Below, one piece after another: positions 1-11,190 of a stretch of 64,000 nt of DNA (position 1 is the first letter of the stretch; each line of letters opens with the position of its first letter). The notes below the pieces were generated by a model. The model worked only from the letters and a program-made list of their open reading frames with translations. It ran no database searches and was not told the origin of the DNA. Source of the DNA: Psilocybe azurescens (lineage: Eukaryota > Basidiomycota > Agaricomycetes > Agaricales > Agrocybaceae); contig JAJIRX010001046.1 of the NCBI GenBank assembly GCA_023853785.1, positions 62,001-126,000 of the forward strand, written 5' to 3'. Position numbers and translations under genes: made by a program.

Positions 1-735
1 CCTTGTCCCTGTCACGTCCCTGTCCTTGTCCTTGTCCCTGTCATCCCCATCTGTCCTCATTGCCGGCGCTGCCACTGTCCTTGTCCTCGTAGTAGCCACC
101 CTTGCCCTTGCCCTTGCCCTTGCCCTTGCCCTTGTCCTTGTCCGGGTCGTCCTCGCCTACGTCTGGGTCTCGCCTACATCCTCGTCCGGGTCCTTGTCGT
201 TGTCGCGTTTGTGGTCGTCCTCGTCCGGGTCCTCATGGTTGCTGTCATTGTTGTTGGCGTTGGTGTGGCTGACGCGGTTGTCGTCATCCTCTGTCACGTT
301 GGGTTGGCTGTTGCCTGGCTCCGACCGACGAGGTGGTGGTGGTGGTAGTCAGAAGAAAGGTTGGGGTCGTTCATTTGATGGTTGTCGTGCTGATCAGCCG
401 ATGCCAGGCATGCGTGCACATCACATGTGCTTGTGAAATTTGACCCGTGGACTGAACAAAATACAAAATTGTATCCATAGGAGGCTTTGCTCCCAAGTGT
501 ATTTAACTATTGTTTCATTTAATTGTTATTTCATAGAGTTTATTTCCATTGATTTTACTCTTTTATTTTTGCAATTAATATTAATAACTAATGATTATAC
601 TTTGGATATTGTGTTAATTATTGCATCCAGTAGACTCCAGTGGATTCAACTGGACTGTGCTAATAAATATATTATTTGTTGTTGTTCAGTGAATATTTAA
701 GCCCCAGTCCAGTGGACTCCAGTTGTTACAACAAG
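1..735 (-). mobile_element. Truncated copy of a low-complexity repeat element
   Basis: This block is a diverged, inverted copy of the element at about 49.95-52.03 kb. Positions 280-425 here match the reverse complement of about 50,515-50,645, including the shared stretch TTGCCTGGCTCCGAC and a following run of GGTGGT. Positions 1-200 are a CTTGTC/CTTGCC array, which corresponds on the minus strand to AAGGACAAGG/AAGGGCAAGG. The segment from 430 to 720 is AT-rich and ends in copies of the motif CCAGTGGACTCC, also clustered at both flanks of the second copy. Long open frames across the array exist on both strands and reflect base composition. The left part is cut off by the window edge. Confidence 0.6.
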
Positions 736-784
736 TCTTTTTCTTTTCTTTTCTCTTTTCTTTTCTTTTCTTTTCCTTTTCTTT
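736..784. repeat. Polypyrimidine TTTTC tract
   Basis: An almost pure CT tract built from TTTTC units lies just outside the CCAGTGGACTCC cluster. A similar pyrimidine tract occurs near 51,330-51,390 in the second copy of the adjacent element. It may be part of that element or a simple microsatellite. Confidence 0.7.
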
Positions 785-876
785 GTCATCTTTCACATCA
801 TTGATACATCATCGTACACTCTGATGAACTTTACTTTCACTTCCATCTTTTATGATACATCTTTTGATGAATGTTT

Positions 877-996
877 GATCTGTTTCTCTTATTCTTATAT
901 ACATCTGCTGATGAACATTCAAACTCATTTCAACTCGATCTGTTTCTCCTATTCTTATATATATCTGCTGATGAACATTCGATCTCGTTTCAACTA
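877..996 (+). repeat. Two-unit 60-bp tandem repeat
   Basis: Two direct 60-bp units begin at 877 and 937, each starting GATCTGTTTCTC and containing ATCTGCTGATGAACATTC. They lie upstream of the MULE-like gene and could be promoter-proximal or subterminal repeats of that element. No function can be read from the sequence. Confidence 0.7.
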
Positions 997-1171
997 GCTG
1001 TACAGTTCATAGTATTTATATGAGGGAGCATCTACTGTATTCTTTAGCTAGTTCTTGAGAATCCAACCTGCTTAACCTGCTCAACTCAAACTTGAACTTG
1101 TTCTTGTACAACAATTGGTGGTTAGATTACGCACACTGTGTGACTCTAACTTGAAATCGTAACACCCTCAG

Positions 1172-2001
1172 GATGGACGAAATTTGAAGCAGAGGTATAT
1201 TGCGACCTCTTAGTTGATGGTACTGGTGTCAAAGTTCCATGTTATAGCGACATTCCACCTGTATATAGTGACTCAATAATCATCGAGCTGTTTTTAATGA
1301 ACTACCAAACTATCTTTTAAGGTCAAGGCTCCAAGCTCTGTGCAGCCGGTGATGTAAAGAGGTAGTCCAAGGCGCACCAAATGGCTGATGCTAACGAAAT
1401 CAGTCAGAGGCTAGCACATGAGCGAGCATTCTGCTCTGAAATTTCCGATCCTAGTCATGATGTTTTTCAACGGACAGCTGCGTGTATTACTGCTTTGCAA
1501 AAAGTAGGGTGTCGAGCACCAAAACTTGAAGAAATCATTTTAAACACAGCAGAACACCAAGCATATGCAGCTCTTCTAGCGCACCAAGCTGACCTTAGTT
1601 GTGGGTATGTTCCTGCAGAAGAGCACTGTGAAGGTCGTATCATACTGGAATTTGATCAGTCTGAGAAACCTTTCATCAGGTGTGTCTTCATTTGACTTCA
1701 ATCTTAACTTTCCAATTTACTAAATAATCATGAATCATGTCATCGTTAGGTGTGAGCACTACAATAGACGAGGAAACTGCAATCACTTGATTTCATACAT
1801 TGATGATGGCTACGATATTGACTATCTGGATGCCTATTTTAATGAAGATTTTGTGAGCTTGATCGAATTGAGGAGGCTGTTAGTAGATTGGGCTATGGCC
1901 CACTTGCTGAATGCTCGACGATTGCAAATTTTACGTCTCAAAGAAAATATTGTCGTATGTTCATTCAAACTGTACAACTTTATTCAGGAAGGTTATACTA
2001 A
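1172..2001 (+). pseudogene. MULE-like transposase gene, N-terminal part, frameshifted
   Basis: Three exon blocks read as an N-terminal region that precedes a MULE-like DDE transposase in Agaricomycetes. The first (from about 1,172) contains FEAEVYCDLLVDGTGV. The second (1,381-1,685) contains HDVFQRTAACITALQKVGC. The third (from about 1,750) contains CEHYNRRGNCNHLI and YDIDYLDAYFNEDF. The intron between the second and third has GTGTGT..TTAG ends. After NEDF near 1,853 the frame must shift by one base to continue as IEEAVSRLGYGPLAECS, so this copy is broken. The catalytic part follows at 4.1 kb after an unrelated-looking 1.7-2.1 kb segment. Assignment to the same gene as the downstream block is inferred from remembered domain order. 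Confidence 0.6.
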
Positions 2002-2627
2002 CTTTGGGTTATTCCCTCTAGGGGCCCCAGGAGGTCAGAAATTCCACCTTCCAGAAAGGCTGATTTTCTGACTCATTAAGGAGACAATTCCACCACTGAG
2101 AGGCAGAAAGAAAGGGCGGAATGAGGTCAGAAATACATCCACGAAATTGAATGTTTCATACCCTTCCTTTTGGGACTGACTGTTGTAAGGAGTGAAAATT
2201 CCGAGCTTTAGAGATAAAAAAGCTAAAGCAAAGGTCTTATTATACGATATAAAAAGTCAAAAATCACAACTCTATCGAAGGAAAGATTACCAATTTTATC
2301 ACACTTAAAATACAGAAAATCATGATCCAACATGTACAGAAATCATATTTATTAATGATATAATGACTATGAGATCTGGTCTTCACAGATCATCAAGATA
2401 CATATCAGGATCAAATGGTACCACAAATTAAATACCCAAAGAAAAACTGCATCAACTGGAAGCCAGAAGAACTTGCAAAGCAAAGGTGAATAGAAGGAAA
2501 GCAAGATAGCACAATGACTTACATTTAATCTGTTGCATGTCAGCTGCACAGGGTACACGTTGGCATATCCTCCAGCAGTTGAGCTCAAGTTTGCATTACA
2601 TGGGTGGATGTGTGGACTGCATGAGTG
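2002..2627. other. AT-rich stretch without a recognised gene
   Basis: Reading onward from the N-terminal transposase block gives stops in all frames. No convincing exon, repeat or RNA gene is visible. It could be the edge of sequence inserted into the transposase gene. Confidence 0.5.
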
Positions 2628-3000
2628 TCAGAGGGATGGCATGGAGGTGCTGTTTTGAGAGTGCTTACCAGGGTGACCCCTCATTCTGCTGCTGTAATGG
2701 GATGTGCACAGTGGACACCAGGGGCTTCCCTCGCCGATGTCCACTGACACCTCGCTGTCAAACTCCATCAACGGCATGCCGCATTCACCGGACGCACAGC
2801 CATCGCTTACCTTGTCCATCTCCTTGCTCTTCTCGCTCACGCCCACATCCATGTTGCCGCCACTCTCACCCTCCCTCTCCTCGTCACTCACATTGGCCAC
2901 ATTGACGGCTTTCTCACATCCCCACGGGCATGCGCTGAAGAACGTGCACTTCCTAAGCCAGGACACGGACATCACGACTGTGAAGATCTTTAACCACTCT
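2628..3000 (-). CDS. Unrecognised Cys-containing coding fragment
   Basis: The minus strand carries an open stretch of about 115 codons. It has a compact Cys-rich start (KCTFFSACPWGCEKA), an acidic middle and a second Cys pair (WCPLC) near its end. The cysteine spacing looks more like protein than chance, but I do not recognise the family. It sits in the segment that separates the two parts of the MULE-like gene, so it may belong to a nested element. Low-complexity purine-rich sequence at 3,030-3,180 produces spurious open frames on both strands next to it. No start codon can be chosen with confidence, and an upstream exon may have been lost. Confidence 0.3.
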
Positions 3001-3334
3001 ACAGCGCCCTGCGTTGCTCTTGTTCACGAATGCGAGCAGGGCAGGGGAGGGGGCAAGGAGAGAGAGAACAAGATGGAGATGGAGATGGAGGGCGAGGAGA
3101 GCAGGACAAGCGGCTTTGGGGGCTTTGGTGGGTTTGGGGGCAGGCAGTGGGGGCGTGGGGCGGATGGAGGAGTGTTGGGCAGAGTGTGAGTGTGGGTGCA
3201 GGGGCGCCAGGTGGAAGTGCAGCAACAGGAGGTGGGGCGGTGGGAAGCTACCCGTTCCCGAAGGTCACTGCTCCTGTGAGGAGGAGCCAGTCGAGTGCAG
3301 GGGAGGAGGTGGCAACAGCGAGAACAGCAGAGGG

Positions 3335-3652
3335 CCAGCAGCATGCATTGCTGCTGGGCTGGGAACCGTTGAGTGCAGCAGAGGCAGCAAGGACGGCACA
3401 GGCCAGCAGCATCACATGCTGCTGGAAACTGAACCATCGAGTAAGGGGGGGAGACGATGGCGCCCGGCGAAGAGCGATGAAAGCCCAGCAGCACACGATA
3501 CTGCTGGGCTGGGAACCATCAAGTTGAGAGACAGCAGGGATGACAAACACCCAGCAGCACATGATGTTGCTGGGCTGGGAACCGTTGAGTGCAGGGGATG
3601 CAACAGCGGCGGCAAGTACATCACAGGCCCAGCAGCATCACATGCTGCTGGG
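3335..3652. repeat. Five regularly spaced CCAGCAGC hairpin palindromes
   Basis: Five near-perfect palindromes of 23-25 bp occur at 3335-3357, 3403-3425, 3484-3508, 3551-3573 and 3628-3652. Each has arms CCAGCAGC and GCTGCTGG, or slight variants, around a loop of a few bases. Most are followed by GGGCTGGGAACC and a shared tail, so the repeat unit is about 67-80 bp. Paired changes in the arms (for example CAGCAGCA..TGTTGCTG) preserve most pairing. They could be protein-binding sites of a nested element or a hairpin-prone satellite. Confidence 0.75.
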
Positions 3653-3659
3653 AACTGAA

Positions 3660-4110
3660 CTGTTAAGTAGGGGGGGGAGATGAATATGATGGTGCTGGTG
3701 AGGACAACGAAGGCCCTGTTATTGACCATAGTGTTTGCCCAAGCAGAGATTGTGTAATAAATAAAGGATTTGCAAAAATGCAGAAATGTTGCGGAAAGGT
3801 ACAGATGAAATATAGACTTTTTTAGGCATAATCACAGCAGAATATCTTTTTGGACATAAATTTAACATGTGTACAAAATTTCCACTGTTTTTAGGAGGAA
3901 TATGATGGCGAATTTTTCATCCAAAATGCAACCTTTCTCCTGAGCTATATTTTGTACCTTAAATGTACATTTTTGACATTGGGAATTTCAGCATTCAATT
4001 CATCCATTTTTAGATTCAGGACTTTAGGGGCGGAAATATCCGTTTCAGACTTTTAAGGGTGGTTAAAAATGGAATTTCCGGCCCGATCGGGCTCATAGTG
4101 TTCCTTAGCA
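3660..4110. other. AT-rich stretch without a recognised gene
   Basis: Low-complexity AT-rich sequence lies between the hairpin array and the catalytic half of the transposase. It may include a remnant of a transposase intron or of the insertion boundary. No motif could be assigned. Confidence 0.45.
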
Positions 4111-6238
4111 CGTGATCATCATGATGAGAAAAAGCAGCTTGCCCAATTCAAGATGTGTCACTTGGAATGCAAGATCAAGGTCCATGTCTATGAACCTTTA
4201 CCTGAATACCGCCATTCCTGCCCATGGACTCTGGTTGTGTGTCACGGTGTTCACACCCATCCAATACCAATACCCCAAAAGACACCTCCCTCTGTCCGTG
4301 CTGAGGTTGTCAAGTTGCTGAAGAGCCTTGACAACAATCTGGCTGATTTGACACCACGGTGATTCATTTGGCATCCTATCACCAAATCCTATCTCAGCTC
4401 TTGTTTCCCAAGTGTTATACAACCATCCCTATCAAACCTTCATATCTCTTTGGCCAATCGCTCTCATCTCAAATACTACATTGACAAAGTTAAACTGGAA
4501 TTATTTCTGGAAGGAACTGGGTGGGAAGGTATGTCATATGATTGTTCTTTTGACCCAGTCTTGACGACTGAGAAACACTCTTCTAGGAATTTGTCATCTC
4601 AAAGATTATCAGGATACGCATCTCCCTTCTGAAGAGTATTATGTTCGCCAAATTATTGATCTTCCACATGATACTTTGGATGTCCATGACGAAGATGATC
4701 CTGGAGATTTTGGAAATTTGGGAACAGAAAGCCTGAAAATTGTTGTCTGTATGAGCAAAGAACAGAGCAGAAGGATGCACGGTGGTCAGTATATGCAAAG
4801 TGATATTGGTTTCAAGCATGTTATTGGGTTCCATGAGTTTGAGATGGCCGGCATGGACAGGAAAGCAAATACCAGTGAGTTATTGTTGTACAAGCTTCTG
4901 CGTTATGCATAGTCAGTTAACCTGCATATCATAAGGTGTTGTTTTCTGCTGAGTTTTCTTAAATCGACAAACTGCAGCTGCCCATCAGAGGGTTTTGCGT
5001 TGATTGAGGAGATTGTATTTGAGGATACAGGACGGCACTGTGCAATGGCATCATATTCACGCCTCTAGTCTTGATGAAACAGATGGCTTTATTTTACTCT
5101 GGACAGGAGACCAACATGGCGGTCAGGCTAAAGGTATGTTTAAAGCTAAACACACAATCTATCATACGAACCATTAGCTGAATTGACTTAGGTCTTGGGC
5201 TTCATCTTCAAAAAGTTGCGCAAAATTTTCCCCAAAAGTATGACCTACATGAACCAGAGCGACTCTTGATATCACTCACCCCATATGAACATCTTCACTG
5301 GCTCTTTCGATTGTGTGTCATACATGTTACACGTAATATTCACAAGCTGCCTATTTCAGATGACTTGCAGAATTGTATGCGTAGTTTGATGTGCATTGAG
5401 CACAAAGATTGGGATGGAGCTATTGGTACTCTTGTTCATAGTGGCCACAAGGCAGCAATTGGTATGTGTCAGTTAGTATACATATTCTTCAGTGTTGATC
5501 TGATTAAAGATACTCCATTCTCATAGATTGGGTCAATGACAAGGTTCGAAGTAAGTTTGCGTTTGAGGCAATATGCTGGGAGCGGAGCCACATACCAAAA
5601 ATGATTTGGAAAGCTGGCAACAAGGACAGTAATCTGGCAGAAGAAGCCCATGCTGACATTAATTGAGAAGGAATACACTGTACCTTGATCAGCGGGGTCA
5701 AGAAAGGTCAAGCATTTGATAATTTGAAAATAACAACATTGCAGGTAATGCTCTGTGTTGATCTGGCACATATAAACTGAAAGATGTCTTTTCAGGCATT
5801 TGATCAAGCTGGCATAAGACCATCTTATCTTTCAGAACATATATCCGAAAATCTAACCAAGAATCTTAAACAAAAATGTGGGTGATATTTTGATAATTTA
5901 TGACATTCAACATTAATTAAACTTCTCTAGTCAATGCTCATCACCATATGCTTGAGGGTCAGGATTGCAAGATTGAACAACACAACAAAAGGCTGCAAAG
6001 TGCCTATGAGAAGCTAACTATTGCCCGTCAGGGACTGACTGCTTGTACAGAAAAACTCGGACAGTACTGCCCAATTCATGATTTTGATCAATACAAATGG
6101 GCATTGGAAGGTTTGGTACGGGGACAGGCAAAGCTTCAGAGAGCTGAGATGGCTTTTGAAAAACAAGTTGACATGGGAAGAGCTTTGCAGGGTACAGGTT
6201 CAGGCAAGGTGGGGATATATCTTCCTGCCTCTGACTAG
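4111..6238 (+). pseudogene. MULE-like DDE transposase, catalytic part, with stops
   Basis: Six or more exons separated by 50-100-nt GT..AG introns give a DDE transposase of the Mutator-like type. It would cut and paste its own element in the nucleus. Visible landmarks are a Cys/His-rich N-terminal stretch (MCHLECKIKVHVYEPLPEY, then HSCPWTLVVCHGVHTH), the first catalytic Asp in QSDIGFKHVIGFHEFE near 4,800, the second in TGDQHGGQAK near 5,115, and the third acidic residue in NLAEEAHADIN near 5,645. A coiled-coil-like tail (HNKRLQSAYEKL) follows at 5.95-6.2 kb. Two in-frame TGA codons, at 4,360-4,362 and 5,664-5,666, fall where family context expects arginine (the second in N-R-E-G), consistent with CGA to TGA. 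The copy is therefore inactive. MULE assignment rests on the DDE context and remembered relatives. Confidence 0.75.
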
Positions 6239-6627
6239 GTCGCTGTAACGGAGGATGCACATACCGTACAATGCCCGTAGAAATGTGTGGAATTAATTCT
6301 TGTATAGTAGCCTAATAGAGACAACAAACCATGGTGGCTTCTCCATTGTCGACTCCTTAGTATTTTTAATGTGTTCTTCCAGTTACTTCCAGCAGTTTGG
6401 TTATAAAATCAGGAGGAATTGCTGGGAATATTTAAGTTTTTGACATTTAAATTCTAAGATGAATCTTTCAAGCGACAAATGATAATGATATTTGATACGA
6501 GCAAGGTATAATAATTGAGCTACAATTTTTTGGTCTGCTACATATATAAATAATCAACGACTGGTGCAATGGGGAACAGATGGCAAGAATTAAAAGTGCA
6601 AAAAGAATCAAAAAGATAATTTCATGA

Positions 6628-8618
6628 TCAAGCACCAGCCTCTCCTGTGGGCCCTGCACCATTAGCACACTCAGTCTGGTATACAGCCCTTTCCTTCCCC
6701 TTCCCCTTCTCCAACAATGCTGCTGCCTCCCCAAAGTCTTGACAGTCACCACTTATGTCGAGATGAGCTTGGTGGCCAGGGAACATGCGCGTAAGGTGGC
6801 AGGTTTTACAAACCACGTATGCAGTAGTGATCATAGCCCAGACGTCCATTGGAATCCCAATTTTGGAGTTGAATTCAAGATATGCAATACTGACAGGTGT
6901 TTCCAGGAATTCTTTTGCGGTTGACACTGTCGGGTTCAGCAAAGGTATGCAACTTCAGAGCAAGTATAACCTGAGCATCAATTTCCAAAGGGTAGCTGGC
7001 CAATAAAATCAGTAATAGTTGACAGAGAGGAGGCAAGGGCATAGGGCATACCTGCAAGTGAAATGTGAAAGTTCCCACAATTTTGGTTCACTATGTGGTG
7101 GTTGTACCCCTCTGGCAAAAACATACACATGCAAATGTTGCATTTTACAGCAGCCTCCATGATTGTGTGGAAGGTTGGTCTCGGTACACCTAAAGTCAAA
7201 TTCAGTTCCCGGATAGCCTGGCCCATGGCAGTCATAAGGTAGTCCACATTTTGGAAAGACCGGTTAGAGCAACCAGGATACATGGCCTCGCTGTACGGTT
7301 GCAGGACACGGGGGATCAGTCAGCCTCCATGCCGGATGGGAAGAGGGCATTTCTAAGAAAGACTTGTTCACATGGCCGCAAGAATGAAAGATTACTTGAC
7401 AAATACCTTGATAAACGCCCTCTTTGTCATTATAGAACAGATCAGTCATAAGTGAGGTGTCTAAAGGCAGCTTAGCATCCAATTCAATGAGAATCAGCTC
7501 TGAGGACATACTTGATTGGCTTCGGGCAATGGCAACCGATTCTGTGAAGAATGAGCGAGTGCTCGTGAGGTGCTTTGATTGTACCGATGGGGCGAGGCGA
7601 TGGTTGGGTTGCCGTCCCAAATGTGAGTGAAGGTAGCAATCTTGGATTGAAGTTGGGAGAGCTGGGATGATTACAAGGAGGTGCAAGTGAGAAAATTGGA
7701 ACATTGCGCAGGGCTGATGGCGAAGACTGGGAAAGTGGGCTTGAGGAGCCGGCATTTGCTACGAGCATATCATTGACCTCATCAATGGAGGAGGTGGATG
7801 CTTTTGATGGACTTGAGTTTGAGGTATCGGAGTAGGGTTGCAAAAATCCTGGTCATCTTAGTCGTAGTTAGTATTGCTATAGAAGAAAAAAGAAAGTCGG
7901 ATTCACAAGAGTATAACTCCCACATGTCAGCGGCCTCCTCATCATCACGAAGAGCTACACAGAAGGTTAGCAGACAGACTCAAGGCAGAAGCAAAAGGAC
8001 AAACCACAGTGCTTGTTGATTTCCTCTTGTGTGAAAAGAATAACTGGCGGCTGAAGAGAAGGGACCACCACTTTTAAAACAAGTCAGAAGTTGAAATAGT
8101 GAGAAGATATGCATACATACCAACGAAAGGGCAAGTATGCGATGTTCGAGGAACCTGGAAGTAGTCTGTTGTACATCCTTGGAACTTCCTCCCATAAATT
8201 AAGCTCCATAGTCAAAAATTTAAAGTCCTTAGTAAGGTCAGCTGCATGAGGACAAATCAGTGGTGCGTATCCATCGGAGTCAGAGAGGTTAGAAAACCCA
8301 GAGGCAGCAACTGCAGTGAGGGCACCACTGTGCAGAACACAAACTGGGCTAAGAAATATTCAATATATAGTGCACAAAAAAGGTATGAATGCACGATTAC
8401 CAAGTCCACTGCACCCATGAATCACTTGCAACATCATAGGTGACCATCTCCTCATTGACGTTGTGGACCTGGAGCTGGTGGTATAGCCGGCGCTCACGTA
8501 GAGTATGGAGTCCTGGTGTAGGGGCCTGGGAGCCAGCGAAGAAAAAAGACGAGTGGGCGGCATTATGGTATGCTGAACTGGAAGGTGTTGTGAAGGCTGG
8601 GAGACGTGGCTTGTACAA
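6628..8618 (-). CDS. Transposon-associated multi-exon hypothetical protein
   Basis: The minus strand reads as a multi-exon gene of unknown function. From its 5' end the blocks are: an N-terminal exon at 8,618-8,400 containing TPGLHTLRERRLYHQLQVH and MVTYDVASDSWVQW; a block at 8,345-8,125 containing DFKFLTMELNLWEEVPRMY; an acidic segment near 7,930 (RDDEEAADMWELYSCESD); a Ser/Pro-rich block at 7,843-7,500; and C-terminal exons at 7,283-6,978 and 6,942-6,628 with CMFLPEGYNHH, IGIPMDVWAM and two CxxC-like pairs. Similar proteins accompany transposons in mushroom genomes, and this one is convergent with the MULE-like transposase 3' end. Exact splice sites were not all resolved and stops may be present. 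It could be the second gene of the same element. Confidence 0.5.
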
Positions 8619-9429
8619 ACTTTAGAGCGGTATTATTATATTCACAAAGGAAACCACCTACTTCCACAACTGCCTATCCTCAACATGGTTGTGTTCAGCA
8701 CTGAACACTATGCTTCAGGTTGCTGCAAAGAAAAAACCAATGACCAGCGGGGCCGAGTGAAAAGAAGAAGAAAACACCTGCAGAGCAAAATTTGAAGGCA
8801 GGCACATTGAGGATGTCTGTGAAGGTTAGAATTCTGAGGATCCTGACAAAAGAACCTAATACCCCAACCCAACAGATTGGGAACCGGCCGACTCGGTAGC
8901 GCCTGATCGGTTCGACGAGCAACGTTGGCATTCAACTAAAGGCCATTTTTGCAGTCCTTTATGTAAGTAAAGACTTGTTCTTTTACACAGGGACCCAGCA
9001 AGGCGCAATGTCAAGAATCTATCTTTGTGCGAATATATTTCCTGTTTTGTCTTTAATAACGTGATGTGAGCGTGATTTCTGTTGCTTGGTATTTCCTGTT
9101 GTATTTTCAATAACGTGACATGAACTTGAATTCTATTAAACCGGCTTCTCCCAAGTTATTTTTTGCCAAATGATGCTCAACTCCTTCTATCGCTTTGATA
9201 ACATGACATGAATTCTGAATTCCATTTGATTTGTCATCCAGCATTTTGATTGTGCTATCACCAGTGTTTGTAAATTGACACTTTTCATTTATGACTTTAC
9301 AACTGCAGCTTTATTAAATCTGAATTTTAGCACTCTCATATAGACAGCTCATATAAATATTAATCTGAATTTTTATATTTTTATTTTCAATGTAAGGGCC
9401 AAAATATTGTAATGAATGTGCCAAAAGTG
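8619..9429. other. Intergenic stretch, no gene seen
   Basis: AT-rich sequence contains dispersed short repeats such as AATAACGTGACATGAACTT near 9,052, 9,110 and 9,200. These look like diverged direct repeats, perhaps element-subterminal. No exon or RNA gene is supported. Confidence 0.4.
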
Positions 9430-9683
9430 CAAAATCAGGCTCTGACATCACAAAATAGCTCCCTTTTCTCCAGTTTTTTGCATTGTGCACAGAAAATCAT
9501 TCATTATCTAGCTTATGATTTTTGAAGCCATAAATTGTGAGAAAGGATGGTAAAAATCCAGCCCTAACATAGTAAAATGGCTCCTTTTTCTCTATTTTTG
9601 GTATTGTGCATAATGAATTGTTCAGTATATGTAATTATAAATTTTTGATGCTAAAAGTATAAGCATAAGTAAGCAAGGATGGT
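9430..9683. repeat. Two diverged about 125-bp direct repeats
   Basis: Two consecutive units share a CTGACATCAC/CTAACATAGT block, then AAATAGCTCC/AAATGGCTCC, TTTTTTGCATTGTGCA/TTTTGGTATTGTGCA, a TGATTTTTGA-like block and a closing AAGGATGG. They sit just outside the duplicated PIN-like gene and may be the edge of the transposon block that truncated it. Confidence 0.55.
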
Positions 9684-9879
9684 TCAAATCAGTCCCACAA
9701 AAAGGACTCGTTATGCCATACAAAGCAATGGCCATCAAGCCAAGTTATTATTTGTTTTCATAATTAAATTACTTAATCCACTAAACTCGGAGCGAGCTCA
9801 ACGAAGCCTTTCATCCCAAGCTCTTCCTCTTCTCTGTCTTTCATTTGATGAGATCGAATAAGACAGATAGTCTATGGAC
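9684..9879. other. Junction between transposon debris and the PIN copy
   Basis: Homology with the other PIN copies becomes visible at about 9,880. The sequence to the left shares nothing with them. The final LPALTLAQI-type exon present in the copy at 58.9 kb is therefore missing here, and this stretch contains the truncation breakpoint. Confidence 0.5.
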
Positions 9880-10689
9880 TCAATACAAAGCGCATACATC
9901 CCACATAGGACATACCGAAATGTAAAAGAACCTCAAACATGGCATGCCAATCACTCTTCATTGCAGGGACAATCAGCGGAGTGAGCAGCATGTGCACCGA
10001 GATACGAGCAGCACCATCCTCGGCTCGCCCGGCTTCCCACTCCTGCCCTGCCCATCTCCTGTTCCTTTGCCACTATCCTACACTGTTGTATTTAAATATG
10101 TCCTGAAACGGAATATATACTTGACGCGCTGTATATACCTCCTATACTTCCCGCTTCCTCTTCTTCCCCTCACCCTCCTTCCTTCCCCCAGCCTCCTTCT
10201 CCCCCACCCCCAAAATACACAACAAGCGTCACTGGCACTACACTGTTTCTACACATCCCAACCACTGAATTCACAGCCCTTAACACGCTATTATGCTCCA
10301 GCGCATATTGCAGCGGGGTGTCAGGGTGACAATGAGCAAGAGCAGGATGGACGGCGTCGAGTGAAACTGTTAGGAATGCATAGATCGAGAGGAGATGCGT
10401 GTGTAGGGGGTGCAGAATGTATACTCTATGTAAGGGGCCGAGGGTGATGAGAAGCTTTGAGAATGAACAAGCATAGGGGAGAGGGTGCACCGTTTTCGAG
10501 GCCACATGTACTATTGAAGTCGCGTTCGGCTTCATATCCATCCCCCTCCTCATCCCTACTACCACTCATCTTATCTCCCCATCCCTCGCACACATCCAGC
10601 GCCTCGCGCTATACCAGTCCGAGAGAAAGCAGTGAAAGCACCGACATCCCCAATCGGCAAATCCGTATGGATCTCATTCGGACTGTTGG
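9880..10689 (-). pseudogene. PIN-like transporter pseudogene A, 3' half
   Basis: This is the C-terminal half of a membrane transporter of the fungal auxin-efflux-carrier (PIN-like, Mem_trans) family, on the minus strand. Diagnostic stretches are LQYALEHNSV and NSVVPVTLVVYFGG, in the late transmembrane region. They align by eye with copies at 38.0-40.7 kb (LQYALEHNSM, NCVVPATLVV) and 58.9-60.9 kb. The acidic loop coding region follows at 10,460-10,689. The gene is interrupted exactly at 10,689 by the 17.8-kb CACTA element and resumes at 28,517. The last exon is lost on the left. It is non-functional in this state. Confidence 0.7.
10687..10689. repeat. Left target site duplication TGG
   Basis: TGG directly precedes the CACTT terminus of the large element. 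The same three bases follow its right end at 28,517-28,519. Removing the element and one TGG restores GGACTGTTGGGGAGCGG, which matches the uninterrupted copy at about 60,142-60,158 (GGACTGTTGGGGAACGG). Confidence 0.85.
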
Positions 10690-11080
10690 CACTTTGGGGT
10701 TTCATACTGACAGTGTCGTTTTCAGCAATTGTTTTTTTAGAAGTATAGATAAACAAAAACCTTCACTGAAGATCAACCTTTTATTATTTAGATTTTATTC
10801 ACTATTGTTACAATCTATTGTTTTTGTCACGTTCACCTAGTTACGGAAATTTGTCCCGGATTGAAGAGATTTTCGGTTAATCCCCTGCTTATAAAAATCA
10901 AATTTATATTGTTCGGTTTTGCAATGAAGGACCTGACAATAATAAAAATTAATATGTCTTTTGGGCTGCATTAATAATTTTAAATCATATCAGTATCCAA
11001 GGTCACCCTAATTTTAAATGTAAGTTTAAAAATAAAGCTCCCTAGAGAGCGAGTTGCTTTTTAAGAACTCAAGACGGTTG

Positions 11081-11110
11081 TAAGTAATTGCCCACTCATT
11101 GCCCACTCAT
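11081..11110 (+). repeat. Left 30-bp subterminal inverted repeat
   Basis: The sequence starts TAAGTAATTGCCC and contains two direct TTGCCCACTCA units. Its reverse complement recurs at 28,093-28,122 with 28 of 30 identical positions, the two differences being the A/G in each unit. The placement is symmetric within the CACTA element. Confidence 0.85.
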
Positions 11111-11190
11111 CGATGCGCTCAGCGCCCTGTTCACACTTACATGAGACACCAAAAAATCAATAAATGTTAAATAATTACAAAAAGCTACTT

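Noticed and set aside
26..436. 136-codon Leu/Val/Ser-rich plus-strand frame
   Set aside because: It is generated by the CTTGTC/CTTGCC array. No membrane-protein features exist beyond the repeat.
3014..3660. Several overlapping Arg/Gly-rich frames on both strands
   Set aside because: Purine-rich low complexity and the hairpin array keep frames open; none has a recognisable domain.
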